64,000 bases of DNA from Fictibacillus fluitans. GTDB lineage: Bacteria > Bacillota > Bacilli > Bacillales > Fictibacillaceae. The position numbers were made by a program, and so were the translations under genes. Below the pieces are notes generated by a model. It had not been told where the DNA came from, did no database searches, and saw only the letters and a list, made by a program, of their open reading frames with translations. This document shows, piece after piece, positions 36,034-44,230 of this stretch. Location: assembly GCF_030418125.1 (NCBI RefSeq), contig NZ_JAUHTR010000001.1, forward strand, positions 806,001 through 870,000. The letters run 5' to 3'. Numbering within the stretch: position 1 is the stretch's first letter; each line of letters starts with the position of its first letter.

Positions 36034-36444
36034 ATGAATGATATGGACATGACCCCTTATGAACATTTGGGGGGAGAAGCCGTTTTAAAAGAAATGGTTA
36101 CAAACTTTTATGGTTTTGTTAAGCAAGATGAGGTTTTGGCTCCCCTATTTCCAGATGACCTGACTGAAACAGCACGAAAACAAATACAATTTTTAACTCA
36201 GTTTCTTGGCGGTCCCTCTTTATACACCCAGGAACATGGACATCCTATGCTTAGAGCAAGACATATGCCCTTTCCTATTACAAATCGCCATGCCAAAGCC
36301 TGGCTTGGCTGTATGGAAAAAGCGATGGATTCCGTATCCCTGCAAGGCCCTTTACGGGATTTTATTATCAGCCGTCTAACCATGACTGCTTATCATATGG
36401 TAAATACATCCGATGATAGCCATGGAAAGGAGAATAACTATTGA
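36034..36444 (+). CDS. yjbI: Truncated haemoglobin (YjbI)
   Basis: 136 residues from ATG 36034 with GAAGGAG 9 nt upstream. Group II 2/2 globin: 'YEHLGGEAVLKEMVTNFYGFV', 'LAPLFPDD', 'FLTQFLGGPSLYTQEHGHPMLRARHMPFPI' with the proximal-His segment, and 'AWLGCMEKAMD' with the conserved Trp. Binds haem and O2; a role against oxidative or nitrosative stress is assumed in the family. Its TGA stop overlaps the TTG start of yjbH, so the two are coupled. Confidence 0.93.
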   Translation: MNDMDMTPYEHLGGEAVLKEMVTNFYGFVKQDEVLAPLFPDDLTETARKQIQFLTQFLGGPSLYTQEHGHPMLRARHMPFPITNRHAKAWLGCMEKAMDSVSLQGPLRDFIISRLTMTAYHMVNTSDDSHGKENNY

Positions 36445-37337
36445 CATTTTCTGAAGCCGGGTATCCTTTTGAAGCGAAGCAGAAGGGTAATATCGCTGCT
36501 TCCAACTGTCATAAGCCTTTGGAACTTTATTCTGTAATTGATCCTTTGTGCCCCGAATGCTGGGCACTTGAACCTATATTAAAAAAACTGCAAGTTGAAT
36601 ATGGCCAATATTTCACATTAAGACATATTATCGGAGGACGGCTGGATTCACTGAATTCCTTTAGAAAAAAAGGAGAGGCATCTGCGAAACGCATTGCTGA
36701 GAGATGGGATAAAACCGCCAACATGTCAGGCATGAGCTGTGACGGAGATTTGTGGCGGGAGGATCCAATTTTCGCACCTTACCTTGTTTTTCTTGCCATC
36801 AAAGCGGCCGAACTTCAAGGAAAGCAATCAGGAAACAAATTCTTGAGAACATTGAGAGAACATTTGTTTTTGCAAAAACAAAATATCTCAAAAGAAGATG
36901 TTCTTTATGCCATCGCAGAAAATGTGGGATTGGATGCTTGTGAATTTATGAAAGATATTCATTCTCAATCTGCCATAAAAGCATTGCATTGCGACTGGAA
37001 ATTTTCCAATGAGATGGAAATTGAACAGATACCAACGCTGATTATGTTTAACGATAGAGCTGAAGATGAAGGCTTGAAAATTGCAGGAAGCTACCAGTAT
37101 TCCATTTATGTCACTATTATTGAAGAAATGCTGGGCTTTCGCCCAGAGCCAAATACACCCCCGCCGATAGAGGATTTTATGAAAACCTATCGTTTTGTGG
37201 CCACTAAGGAACTGGCAGTCGTTTACAACATGACCGCAAGTGAAGTTGAATCATCTATGAAAAAGCTGGTATTGCAGCAAATTGTAAAAAAAGTCCCGGT
37301 AAAACACGGTACCTTTTGGAAATATACCCATTCCTAA
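36441..37337 (+). CDS. yjbH: DsbA-family Spx adaptor YjbH (ClpXP adaptor)
   Basis: 298 residues, TTG start with AAAGGAGAATAACTA upstream. 'LELYSVIDPLCPECWALEPIL' gives a thioredoxin-fold CxxC at 37-40; helical insert and 'EQIPTLIMFNDRAEDEGLKIAG' complete the DsbA/FrnE-like fold. In B. subtilis YjbH presents Spx to ClpXP and is controlled by aggregation and oxidants. The extra C-terminal segment 'LAVVYNMTASEVESSMKKLVLQQIVKKV' resembles a winged-helix tail. spx itself lies at 42484 in this window. Confidence 0.9.
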   Translation: MTFSEAGYPFEAKQKGNIAASNCHKPLELYSVIDPLCPECWALEPILKKLQVEYGQYFTLRHIIGGRLDSLNSFRKKGEASAKRIAERWDKTANMSGMSCDGDLWREDPIFAPYLVFLAIKAAELQGKQSGNKFLRTLREHLFLQKQNISKEDVLYAIAENVGLDACEFMKDIHSQSAIKALHCDWKFSNEMEIEQIPTLIMFNDRAEDEGLKIAGSYQYSIYVTIIEEMLGFRPEPNTPPPIEDFMKTYRFVATKELAVVYNMTASEVESSMKKLVLQQIVKKVPVKHGTFWKYTHS

Positions 37338-37369
37338 AAAAGACGAACCCTATAAGGTTCGTCTTTTTT
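37336..37369 (+). terminator. Intrinsic terminator
   Basis: Perfect 14-bp stem AAAAAAGACGAACC / GGTTCGTCTTTTTT with a 6-nt loop, overlapping the yjbH stop. Confidence 0.9.
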
Positions 37370-37411
37370 GCGCCTTGTACAAATAAAATAGTGCCAAGGA
37401 GGTTATTCATC

Positions 37412-37594
37412 GTGATTTTCATTATATTCCTATTATGCATGTTATTGCTTGCTGGCGGTTTTTACTTCTTCCTTTTGTCCTTGTTGAAGATGGTTTCCTT
37501 TGCTTTTTCCATCCCCGTTCTATTTTTGACCATCCTGTTGTTTATGCTTTGCCTGAACTATCGTTATAAATTCAATAAACTCTTTCACGAATGA
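37412..37594 (+). CDS. Small membrane protein, 60 aa
   Basis: GTG start with AAGGAGG 9 nt upstream, inside a longer open frame. Two hydrophobic segments (about residues 2-24 and 28-50) separated by a short 'LKM' turn, then a short basic tail. No recognised family. It is located between the yjbH terminator and the hairpin shared with pepF. Ribosome site and terminator make it a likely real gene. Confidence 0.6.
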   Translation: MIFIIFLLCMLLLAGGFYFFLLSLLKMVSFAFSIPVLFLTILLFMLCLNYRYKFNKLFHE

Positions 37595-37598
37595 AAGA

Positions 37599-37636
37599 AA
37601 GCTCCCAGCCGGATAAACCGGCAAGGAGCTTCCTTT
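37599..37636. terminator. Bidirectional terminator before pepF
   Basis: Two-part hairpin: outer AAGCTCC / GGAGCTT and inner GCCGG / CCGGC with a 5-nt loop, then CCTTTTTATT. Between the convergent small membrane protein gene and pepF. Confidence 0.75.
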
Positions 37637-39454
37637 TTATTGTTCAAACAACAAGCTTTCCATCTCATCCAAAATTTCTTCAAAAACTTTCAAGGCATCT
37701 TCAACTGGCTTGGAAGTCGTCATATCGACTCCTGCTTTTTTCAGTACCTCAATTGGATAATCGGAGCTTCCTGCTTTCAGGAAATCAATATATCTGGAAA
37801 CAGCACTTTCGCCTTCTTCCAAAATTTGCTTAGAAAGTGAAGCAGCCGCGCTGAAGCCTGTGGAATATTGATACACATAGAAATTGTAATAAAAATGCGG
37901 TATTCTTGACCATTCCAGACCAATTTCCTTATCGATCACCACATTCTCGCCAAAATATTTAACATTTAATTCATAATAGATCTGAGTAAGAAGTTCAGGC
38001 GTCAGTGGCTCGCCATTCGCCGCGCGAACATGGATGGCCTGTTCAAATTCCGCAAACATCGTTTGCCGGAAGACAGTTCCGCGGAAACCTTCGAGATGGT
38101 GATTCAATAAATACAATTTCTCCTGCTTATCGTTTGTTTTGTTCAGCATATAGTGGTTGAGCAATGCTTCATTGCAGGTTGATGCCACCTCCGCCACAAA
38201 GATCGAATAATCAGCATACGGATAAGGCTGGGAGTCTCTTGTATAATAGCTGTGCACGGAATGCCCGATTTCATGAGTTAGTGTAAAAAGGTTATTAACG
38301 TTATCCTGCCAGTTCAGAAGAATATAAGGCATGGTTCCATACGCACCCGAGGAATATGCCCCGCTCCTCTTCCCGGCATTTTCATGAACATCAATCCAGC
38401 GTTTTTCAAAGCCTTCTTTTACGATATTCTTATATTCTTCCCCCATTGGATCCAGGCTCTCCAGTACAAGCTTCTTGGCCTCTTCATAAGTTACTTCCAT
38501 TTTCACATCCTGCACAAGCGGAGTGTACAGGTCATACATGTGCAGTTCATCCAGATTGAGGGCACGTTTTCGTATATCCACATACCGGTGAAGCAAGTGA
38601 AGGTGATCATTGACCGTTTTGACGAGGTTCTCATATACCTCTTCCGGAATATTATTAGTATTTAATGCTGCCTGTCTGGCTGAGTCAAACTTCCTTGTTC
38701 GGGCAAAAAAGTTATCCTTCTTCACAGTTCCCGCCAGGGTGCTTGCAAACGTATTTTTAAACTTATCATAAGTGCCATAAACTGCTTTGAAGGCATCTTC
38801 CCGTACACGGCGGTCGCTGCTTTCAAGAAAGCGGATGTATCTTCCATGAGTCACTTCAATGTCATCGCCATTTTCATCTTTAATAACCGGGAACCTTAAG
38901 TCTGCATTGTTCAGCATGCCAAAGGTTGTACTTGGACTCGCTGTAACGTCGCTGACATCGGCGAGCAGGGCTTCCTCTTCTTTTGAGAGAACGTGCGGCC
39001 TCTGGCGGTTAATTTCATCCAGAGCCTGCTTGTACAATCCTAAATCCTTATTTTCCTGGATGAAAGATGCAATTGTTTCTTCCGGCAGCAACAGAATTTC
39101 GGGCACTGCAAATGATAATGAACTGCTCACCTGTGTAGCAAGATTTGATGCCCTGTCATTTAATCCCTGATAAAAAGAATTTGTAGTGTCCTGATCATAT
39201 CTCATGTGGGCGTATGTATACAGCTTCCCAAGCTTTTTTGTCAGCTCATCCTGCTTTTGAAAAAATTGAAATAACGTATCTGCGGATTCACCCAATTTTC
39301 CCTGGTATTGATTTATTTCCGGCAATAATCGTTTAACTTCACTGAATTCTTCTTCCCATTTGTCATTGGTTGCATAAATCGCTTCAAGATCCCATGTATC
39401 CTGCAGTGGCAGCTCTTCACGCTTTGGAAGAGACGTTGATTTTGTTTGAGCCAT
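37637..39454 (-). CDS. pepF: Oligoendopeptidase F (M3B)
   Basis: 605 residues starting at ATG 39454 (GGAGGTGCAGCC upstream); the 20 extra residues of the ORF are unsupported. Zinc metallopeptidase: 'LTHEIGHSVHSYYT' contains HExxH at 394-398, and 'SIFVAEVASTCNEALL' supplies the third ligand. Helical N-terminal lobe ('YTYAHMRYDQDTTN') is typical of PepF. Degrades peptides of about 7-17 residues in the cytoplasm; in B. subtilis excess PepF affects sporulation signalling. Between coiA and yjbH as in B. subtilis. Confidence 0.95.
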   Translation of the reverse strand: MAQTKSTSLPKREELPLQDTWDLEAIYATNDKWEEEFSEVKRLLPEINQYQGKLGESADTLFQFFQKQDELTKKLGKLYTYAHMRYDQDTTNSFYQGLNDRASNLATQVSSSLSFAVPEILLLPEETIASFIQENKDLGLYKQALDEINRQRPHVLSKEEEALLADVSDVTASPSTTFGMLNNADLRFPVIKDENGDDIEVTHGRYIRFLESSDRRVREDAFKAVYGTYDKFKNTFASTLAGTVKKDNFFARTRKFDSARQAALNTNNIPEEVYENLVKTVNDHLHLLHRYVDIRKRALNLDELHMYDLYTPLVQDVKMEVTYEEAKKLVLESLDPMGEEYKNIVKEGFEKRWIDVHENAGKRSGAYSSGAYGTMPYILLNWQDNVNNLFTLTHEIGHSVHSYYTRDSQPYPYADYSIFVAEVASTCNEALLNHYMLNKTNDKQEKLYLLNHHLEGFRGTVFRQTMFAEFEQAIHVRAANGEPLTPELLTQIYYELNVKYFGENVVIDKEIGLEWSRIPHFYYNFYVYQYSTGFSAAASLSKQILEEGESAVSRYIDFLKAGSSDYPIEVLKKAGVDMTTSKPVEDALKVFEEILDEMESLLFEQ

Positions 39455-39488
39455 AAGGCTGCACCTCCAACTGTAGTATTGAACATAC

Positions 39489-40706
39489 CTACATTTTACC
39501 AGAAAAGAGTGCATTCAAACCATGTTTTACACTGAACTGCATGATAAGGTAATCATTTTTTAATGCTGAATCCATTGTGCTAGGAAATACGGGATTGCGT
39601 ATCTTTGTAAAAACTGCTTCCCCCACCTGCTTTAATATACCGTAGGCACATAACAGTTCAAGATAATTCAAAACGGCATGAGAATAATCAATGTTTTTAA
39701 TGAGCGGCAGCTGTCTGGTTGTCAGCATCTTTTTCTCAACCAGCTTTTGAATGGAGTTATATACCCGTGAATAACTGATGGGAGCGCCAATTTTTACTGG
39801 AATGATACATAACAGGAGAAGGTAGGATTGCCATACGTAAGAAGGCTCAATCAATGTATATGAGCCCATTACGGGCATGCCTGCTTCTGAAGGAAAATAA
39901 GTGATCGCGGATCCATTCTGAAGAAAAAGCTTTTTTAAATAATAAAAAGTGGGATGGTTTTGTTTAAAGGCGTGTAGTCTCCACTGCTTTTTCGTATGGA
40001 GCCAGGAGGTAACGGGAAAAAGAGGTTTGCTGCTTTTTTTAAAAATCGGTATGGGTATGTCATGAAAAGTATACTTTTCTAATGGAATTTGGAGAAGGTT
40101 TCCGTAAACACGGGTTGAGGTGACAGGAACGATCGATGACAAATAAAGCAAGTTTGCCTCTTCAGGGCAAAAATAAGTGAGAGAAGGGAGTTGTGAAGAC
40201 GAAAGGTTGGCAGTGAGCCAGTCAAATGAGGAAAGCTGAAAGGTAACAGGGGTGAGGATTTTCAATCTTTTCCTGCCCAAAATCCATTTGGGCGACATTC
40301 CCATGCTGATATATCCCTTTGTTCGTTCCATAAAAAGAGCTGAGGAAATGGTTGAGCATTGAAATTCAACAGGTGAGTTGGCGGGGATGAATAAATCCGG
40401 CCGCTGGGAGATGTCCGGAAAGAATGGTTCCAGTTGCACGTTGGGGAAACGTCTGCTGGCCTGTTCATACAACAGTTTTTTACCGAGAAGATGATACATG
40501 GACTCCCCTTTTAAAAGGGAGCATTCACTTGCACCGGGAAGGTGGGAAAAATGCCATATTTTCATGGTGCCTGCTTTGATCTGCATCCTGCTGCGGCATT
40601 CCGGACAGTAAAAGCCGTTATTACGCTGCATTTCTCTTAGCTCTTCTTTCGTATAACCGGCTAACAGACTGATCCGAATCCCGTTGTCCAAATAAGCAAC
40701 GAGCAT
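39489..40706 (-). CDS. coiA: Competence protein CoiA
   Basis: 405 residues; AAAGGAGTGATGTA before ATG. N-terminal 'NNGFYCPECRSRM' has a CPEC zinc-type knuckle at 34-37 and 'WHFSH' at 51-55. The centre has 'RPDLFIPANSPVEFQCSTIS', the PD-(D/E)xK-like nuclease motif of CoiA (RPD 102-104, E114-x-Q116). CoiA acts with DprA/RecA in processing transforming DNA. Downstream of mecA, upstream of pepF. Confidence 0.9.
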   Translation of the reverse strand: MLVAYLDNGIRISLLAGYTKEELREMQRNNGFYCPECRSRMQIKAGTMKIWHFSHLPGASECSLLKGESMYHLLGKKLLYEQASRRFPNVQLEPFFPDISQRPDLFIPANSPVEFQCSTISSALFMERTKGYISMGMSPKWILGRKRLKILTPVTFQLSSFDWLTANLSSSQLPSLTYFCPEEANLLYLSSIVPVTSTRVYGNLLQIPLEKYTFHDIPIPIFKKSSKPLFPVTSWLHTKKQWRLHAFKQNHPTFYYLKKLFLQNGSAITYFPSEAGMPVMGSYTLIEPSYVWQSYLLLLCIIPVKIGAPISYSRVYNSIQKLVEKKMLTTRQLPLIKNIDYSHAVLNYLELLCAYGILKQVGEAVFTKIRNPVFPSTMDSALKNDYLIMQFSVKHGLNALFSGKM

Positions 40707-40763
40707 TACATCACTCCTTTTTCTTTAAGTTTATGGTACTATTCCACGGTTTTCAACAACAAA

Positions 40764-40797
40764 AAAACACCGATTTCAGTCATGAAATCGGTGTTTT
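40764..40797 (-). terminator. Intrinsic terminator of mecA
   Basis: Fifteen-bp stem AAAACACCGATTTCA / TGAAATCGGTGTTTT with a 4-nt loop; minus-strand T-run follows. Confidence 0.9.
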
Positions 40798-40798
40798 C

Positions 40799-41473
40799 TT
40801 ACAAGCTGAAATGAGTGGATACATCCTCAAGTGCATGCTCTGCAATAATTTGCTTTCCATATTCCTGAATTCGGTGAATGGAAGCGTCCGAATCAGCGCC
40901 ATATTCAAGCAATTGGGATAATAAGTCATCCTGTTCACGATCTGTTGTTTCTGGATTGAAGGTTACATACAGGTAATACTTATTTTCGAAGTGATACAGG
41001 GAATTGGCAAATAATGTGCTGTCAACATTATGAGAAAGCATGATCATGTCCTCGAAGTCCTTAAATACCACCAGGAATGAGAGATAATCCTCATCTGCAA
41101 GTTCAATATCCTCTGCCCCATCAGAATCTTCTGCAGCAAACTGCTGATCCAGTATTTTTTCGATATTTTTATCTACAGGAAGATCAATTTTTTCATCGCC
41201 TAGAGGGAGCTCCAATTTCGTGCCGTCTTTAGACATTTGTGCTCTCGTTACTATGATTTCAAGTCCTTTATCCAAGGCCTGAACCTGAATCCATAACGGT
41301 CCCTCAAGCGGAAACTGTTCTTGTTGATGCGCCTCATCCATCATTTCCCAGAACAACTCTTCCCCCCGTTCACGATCAGACCAGATTTCTTCACGGTCAA
41401 AGCCCCGGTCTTCTATATCTCTGTACGTAATGAAAAACTTTATGGTAAATTCATTTACTCTTTCGATTTCCAT
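40799..41473 (-). CDS. mecA: Adaptor protein MecA
   Basis: 224 residues from ATG 41473 with AAGGGAGAGAACG upstream. N-terminal domain (1-80) opens 'MEIERVNEFTIKFFITYRDIEDRGF' and includes 'REEIWSDRERGEELFWEMM'; an acidic linker ('EDSDGAEDIE') leads to the C-terminal ClpC-binding domain ('DFEDMIMLSHNVDSTLFANSLYHFENKYYLYVTF'). MecA delivers ComK to ClpCP and also regulates ClpC assembly. Adjacent to terC and coiA, as in B. subtilis. Confidence 0.95.
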   Translation of the reverse strand: MEIERVNEFTIKFFITYRDIEDRGFDREEIWSDRERGEELFWEMMDEAHQQEQFPLEGPLWIQVQALDKGLEIIVTRAQMSKDGTKLELPLGDEKIDLPVDKNIEKILDQQFAAEDSDGAEDIELADEDYLSFLVVFKDFEDMIMLSHNVDSTLFANSLYHFENKYYLYVTFNPETTDREQDDLLSQLLEYGADSDASIHRIQEYGKQIIAEHALEDVSTHFSL

Positions 41474-41783
41474 TTCGTTCTCTCCCTTCTCTCCGTATTG
41501 TATCCTATGAAGGGATATTTTCCCCTGAGTATGATGTATTGTCACTTTTCCCTAAAATAAGAAAATTCAATCCCAAGTTACTTCATTCTTGTACTCATAT
41601 TCTATGACAAAAGTTCAAAGTTGGAAATAAATATGCTGACCCAATTTTCTGCCCTTTTTTTCATAATGGCCTTTTCTTGACGCCCTATATCTGCTGTCAT
41701 ATAATTCAATGGTCTTTATTAAAACATTTCGTCTATTTTAACACAAATGTTGGGGTTTAGCATCTGAAAGGGGTTATTGATAC
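41474..41783 (+). other. Intergenic region, 310 bp, between divergent mecA and terC
   Basis: Holds a near-consensus sigma-A promoter reading toward terC (41677-41705). No ORF with a ribosome site. No sequence that I recognise as a manganese riboswitch. Confidence 0.7.
41677..41705 (+). promoter_or_regulatory. Sigma-A promoter of the TerC gene
   Basis: TTGACG (41677-41682), 17-bp spacer, perfect TATAAT (41700-41705), giving a leader of roughly 70 nt before the GTG at 41784. Confidence 0.8.
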
Positions 41784-42446
41784 GTGGAAGCCGATTTTCT
41801 GGTCGCACTATTGCAAATTATCGCGATTGATATTCTTCTCGGAGGAGACAATGCCATTGTCATTGCTTTAGCCAGCAGAAATCTTCCTGAGCAGCAGCGC
41901 AATAAAGCGATCTTAATTGGGACAGGCCTTGCCATCGTAGTAAGGGTGATCTTAACCATACTCGTTGTTTATTTACTGAAGATACCATTTCTTTATCTGA
42001 TTGGCGGGTTGCTCCTTATCTATATAGCTTATCAGTTGCTGGTTGATGATAATGAAGAAAACAGCATCAAACCCGGAATGTCTCTTTTCGGCGCGATCCG
42101 GACCATTGTTGTAGCTGATATTGCGATGGGCCTGGATAATGTTTTGGCAGTTGCCGGAGCCTCACATGGTTCTGTACCGCTCGTCATTATCGGACTGCTG
42201 GTTTCTGTGCCGATCATTATATGGGGAAGCAAAGCCATTCTTCATCTCATGGAACGATTTCCTTTCTTGATTTATATCGGTTCAGCTATCCTTGCTTATA
42301 CAGCGGCTGGAATGATTACATCCGAAAAGGAATTGCAGCCCTTCTTCCTGTCATATCCTGCTTTGGAGTACGGCCTAATCATCTTTATCGTCGTTGGGGT
42401 CATTATGGCCGGTGCATTCGTTAAAAAAGCAAAAAAATCAACATAA
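41784..42446 (+). CDS. yjbE: TerC-family membrane protein (YjbE)
   Basis: 220 residues, GTG start with AAAGGGG about 10 nt upstream. Seven membrane segments; conserved 'IDILLGGDNAIVIALASRNLP' and 'VVADIAMGLDNVLAVAGAS', each with the acidic (G)DN motif that forms the metal site. Relatives MeeF/YkoY and MeeY export manganese, partly to load secreted enzymes. Which metal is used here is inference. Stands between mecA and spx. Confidence 0.9.
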   Translation: MEADFLVALLQIIAIDILLGGDNAIVIALASRNLPEQQRNKAILIGTGLAIVVRVILTILVVYLLKIPFLYLIGGLLLIYIAYQLLVDDNEENSIKPGMSLFGAIRTIVVADIAMGLDNVLAVAGASHGSVPLVIIGLLVSVPIIIWGSKAILHLMERFPFLIYIGSAILAYTAAGMITSEKELQPFFLSYPALEYGLIIFIVVGVIMAGAFVKKAKKST

Positions 42447-42486
42447 AAAAAACTTCTACAGAATTTAATCTGTAGAAGTTTTTTTA
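42447..42486. terminator. Bidirectional intrinsic terminator
   Basis: Sixteen-bp stem AAAAAACTTCTACAGA / TCTGTAGAAGTTTTTT with a 6-nt loop, between convergent yjbE and spx; it touches both stop codons. Confidence 0.9.
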
Positions 42487-42879
42487 GTTAACCATACGCT
42501 GGGCTTCAAGAAGCTGGTACGTACGGACTTTTCTAGGTAAAAACCTTCTGATTTCATCTTCATTGTAGCCTACCTGGAGTCGTTTTTCATCCATGATAAT
42601 TGGCCTTCTTAATAGCCCGGGATTGTCAGCAATCAGCTGATATAAATCCTGCAGAGGCATTGTTTCAACATTTAAGTTCAATTCCTGAAACGTCTTTGAA
42701 CGGGTGGAGATGATTTCATCCGTTCCATCCTCTGTCATTCGAAGAATTTGTTTCACTTCCTCTATGCTTAAAGGCTCTGAAAAGATATTTCTTTCTTGGT
42801 ATGGAATTTCATTTTCTTTTAACCACGCTTTTGCCTTACGACAAGATGTGCAACTCGGCGAAGTAAATAGAGTAACCAT
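42484..42879 (-). CDS. spx: Transcriptional regulator Spx
   Basis: 131 residues from ATG 42879 (AAGGAGAAGATCCAT upstream), the canonical Spx length. '[20 protein letters not shown]' has the redox CxxC at 10-13; '[10 protein letters not shown]' contains Gly52 of the RNA-polymerase alpha contact, and '[27 protein letters not shown]' is almost invariant in Bacilli. Spx binds the alpha C-terminal domain and switches on thiol-stress genes. Degraded by ClpXP with YjbH (36441). A TATAAT-like box lies at 42950-42955 on the minus strand. Confidence 0.97.
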   Translation of the reverse strand: MVTLFTSPSCTSCRKAKAWLKENEIPYQERNIFSEPLSIEEVKQILRMTEDGTDEIISTRSKTFQELNLNVETMPLQDLYQLIADNPGLLRRPIIMDEKRLQVGYNEDEIRRFLPRKVRTYQLLEAQRMVN

Positions 42880-43078
42880 ATGGATCTTCTCCTTCCCCAT
42901 ACTCCTGATTTAGTATCTACTTTAAAATAGTTATTAAATCATATTTTTTATTATACTACATTTTCTATAAAAATAAAGGTCTTCACAAAAATGTAATAAA
43001 ACTTATACACCATAATCGAAAATCGGTATTTCACTTATATAGACGTATTACCCTGTAAAAAGTTTCACAAAACATAAA

Positions 43079-43110
43079 AAAGAAATAGGATGAAGAACTA
43101 TTCATCCTAT
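43079..43110 (-). terminator. Intrinsic terminator of the 43119-43835 unit
   Basis: Ten-bp stem ATAGGATGAA / TTCATCCTAT with a 6-nt loop; on the minus strand followed by TTCTTTTTTATG. Confidence 0.8.
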
Positions 43111-43118
43111 TCGGTCAG

Positions 43119-43247
43119 TTATGCAATTGATTTTACTTGTGATGCAGGACCTTTTTTGGGAACAGCTGATAAGCCTTTAAGATTCTTTTTCAGCATTTCT
43201 TTAAGCATTTCCCGTTTGGTCTGTTTTTTCTTTTCCTTGGCTTTCAT
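43119..43247 (-). CDS. Small lysine-rich protein, 42 aa
   Basis: AAGGAGGTATCTGC, a near-perfect ribosome site, precedes ATG, and a terminator follows 9 bp after the stop. Composition is strongly basic (KAKEKKKQTKRE), with an amphipathic helix 'REMLKEMLKKNLKGL' and a flexible tail. 24 bp downstream of the acetyltransferase gene, same strand. No family recognised. Possibly binds RNA, ribosomes or acidic partners; the sequence does not tell. Confidence 0.7.
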   Translation of the reverse strand: MKAKEKKKQTKREMLKEMLKKNLKGLSAVPKKGPASQVKSIA

Positions 43248-43271
43248 GCAGATACCTCCTTGCCATAGAAA

Positions 43272-43835
43272 TTACTCGGTTATGGCGTCTTTATCGTGCT
43301 GAAAGGTTAATACGTCGGATACATCCTCGTATTCTTTACCGTACAATTCTTTATCTTTGTACGTGTGTATTTCATTATACGTCTTTTTCATGTTTTCATA
43401 AACACTTTCTTCACTTTCTCCTTTTGGAGACCAGTATAGTATCTCCATTTCGTTCACTTTGTCAGTTGCAAGAGACCTGCGCCTGTACCCTATTTTTGAG
43501 GCATGTGTAAAATCTTCCCTGCGATAGAAGCGCAGTCTTTTTTCTGTATCCGTGTCTTCATAATCGACGGGCTCCACTTCAAGGATAATCGGCTTTTGTT
43601 TTTCCTTCAGCTGCTGCAGCAGCTTTTTCCCAAGTCCCTGGCCCCGGGACTCTTTGGATACAAATAAATAATCAATAAAGATAAAATCGTCCAGCTCAAC
43701 ATACATTAATACATGATGCGGCCCTTCATCTTTATGGTAAATGTCCCCTTTATCCTTCAAAAGGAGTTCCATATGTTCCTTGGATTTCATTTCCTCAATC
43801 GGAAAATATTGATTTAATTTGTCATACCAGTTCAT
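43272..43835 (-). CDS. yjbC: GNAT-family acetyltransferase (YjbC-like)
   Basis: 187 residues from ATG 43835; TAGGAG about 12 nt upstream is the only ribosome site, and a GTG seven codons earlier is less likely. 'DDFIFIDYLFVSKESRGQGLGKKLLQQL' is the GNAT acetyl-CoA motif A (R/Q-x-x-G-x-G/K) near residues 50-77, followed by 'PIILEVEP' and 'LRFYRREDF'. The C-terminal 45 residues are an acidic helical extension. In B. subtilis yjbC precedes spx and is transcribed with it; here a 42-codon gene and a terminator lie between. Confidence 0.88.
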   Translation of the reverse strand: MNWYDKLNQYFPIEEMKSKEHMELLLKDKGDIYHKDEGPHHVLMYVELDDFIFIDYLFVSKESRGQGLGKKLLQQLKEKQKPIILEVEPVDYEDTDTEKRLRFYRREDFTHASKIGYRRRSLATDKVNEMEILYWSPKGESEESVYENMKKTYNEIHTYKDKELYGKEYEDVSDVLTFQHDKDAITE

Positions 43836-43972
43836 TTTGAAGCCAGCTCCTAACACAGTTATTTAGTTATAGAGTGAGTAAATTAACCATCAACTAGTTT
43901 TCCCTCTTTCCAAAGGGATAAACATCTTATACAATGAAGAAGAATGAATGCCTTTTCACTGGAGGGGATTGG

Positions 43973-44158
43973 ATGGCTTTATTTTTTCGTGATTTGCTTC
44001 TGCTCGCCGTCTTTGTCATCGGTTTAACCGCTTTCATGGGAATTATTTCACATTGGTTTTCACTTAAACTGTTTGGCGGGAAGTCGGTTTTGAAATTTGT
44101 GGACCGAACCAAATCGTTTCAATCCAGCTGGAGAAATGTAAAAAGAAGAGACCTTTGA
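43973..44158 (+). CDS. Small membrane protein, 61 aa
   Basis: ATG 43973 with GGAGGGG 5 nt upstream. One or two hydrophobic segments (residues about 5-28) followed by a basic cytosolic tail ('RTKSFQSSWRNVKRRDL'). Monocistronic with a terminator. Family not recognised. The longer open frame from 43934 has no ribosome site. Confidence 0.65.
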   Translation: MALFFRDLLLLAVFVIGLTAFMGIISHWFSLKLFGGKSVLKFVDRTKSFQSSWRNVKRRDL

Positions 44159-44190
44159 ACAGCTTCTACTTTACGGGAAGTTGTTTTTTT
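44157..44190 (+). terminator. Intrinsic terminator
   Basis: AACAGCTTC pairs with GAAGTTGTT (one G-U), loop of about 10 nt, followed by T7. Confidence 0.7.
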
Positions 44191-44230
44191 GTGAAGATAA
44201 AGATATTAATTACATACTAGAGGTGGATAC

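Noticed and set aside
41474-41783. Manganese (yybP-ykoY) riboswitch before the TerC gene
   Set aside because: The leader is only about 70 nt from a clear promoter and shows no element I recognise.
43934-43972. Longer start for the small membrane protein at 43973
   Set aside because: The upstream ATG lacks a ribosome site, whereas GGAGGGG precedes the ATG at 43973.
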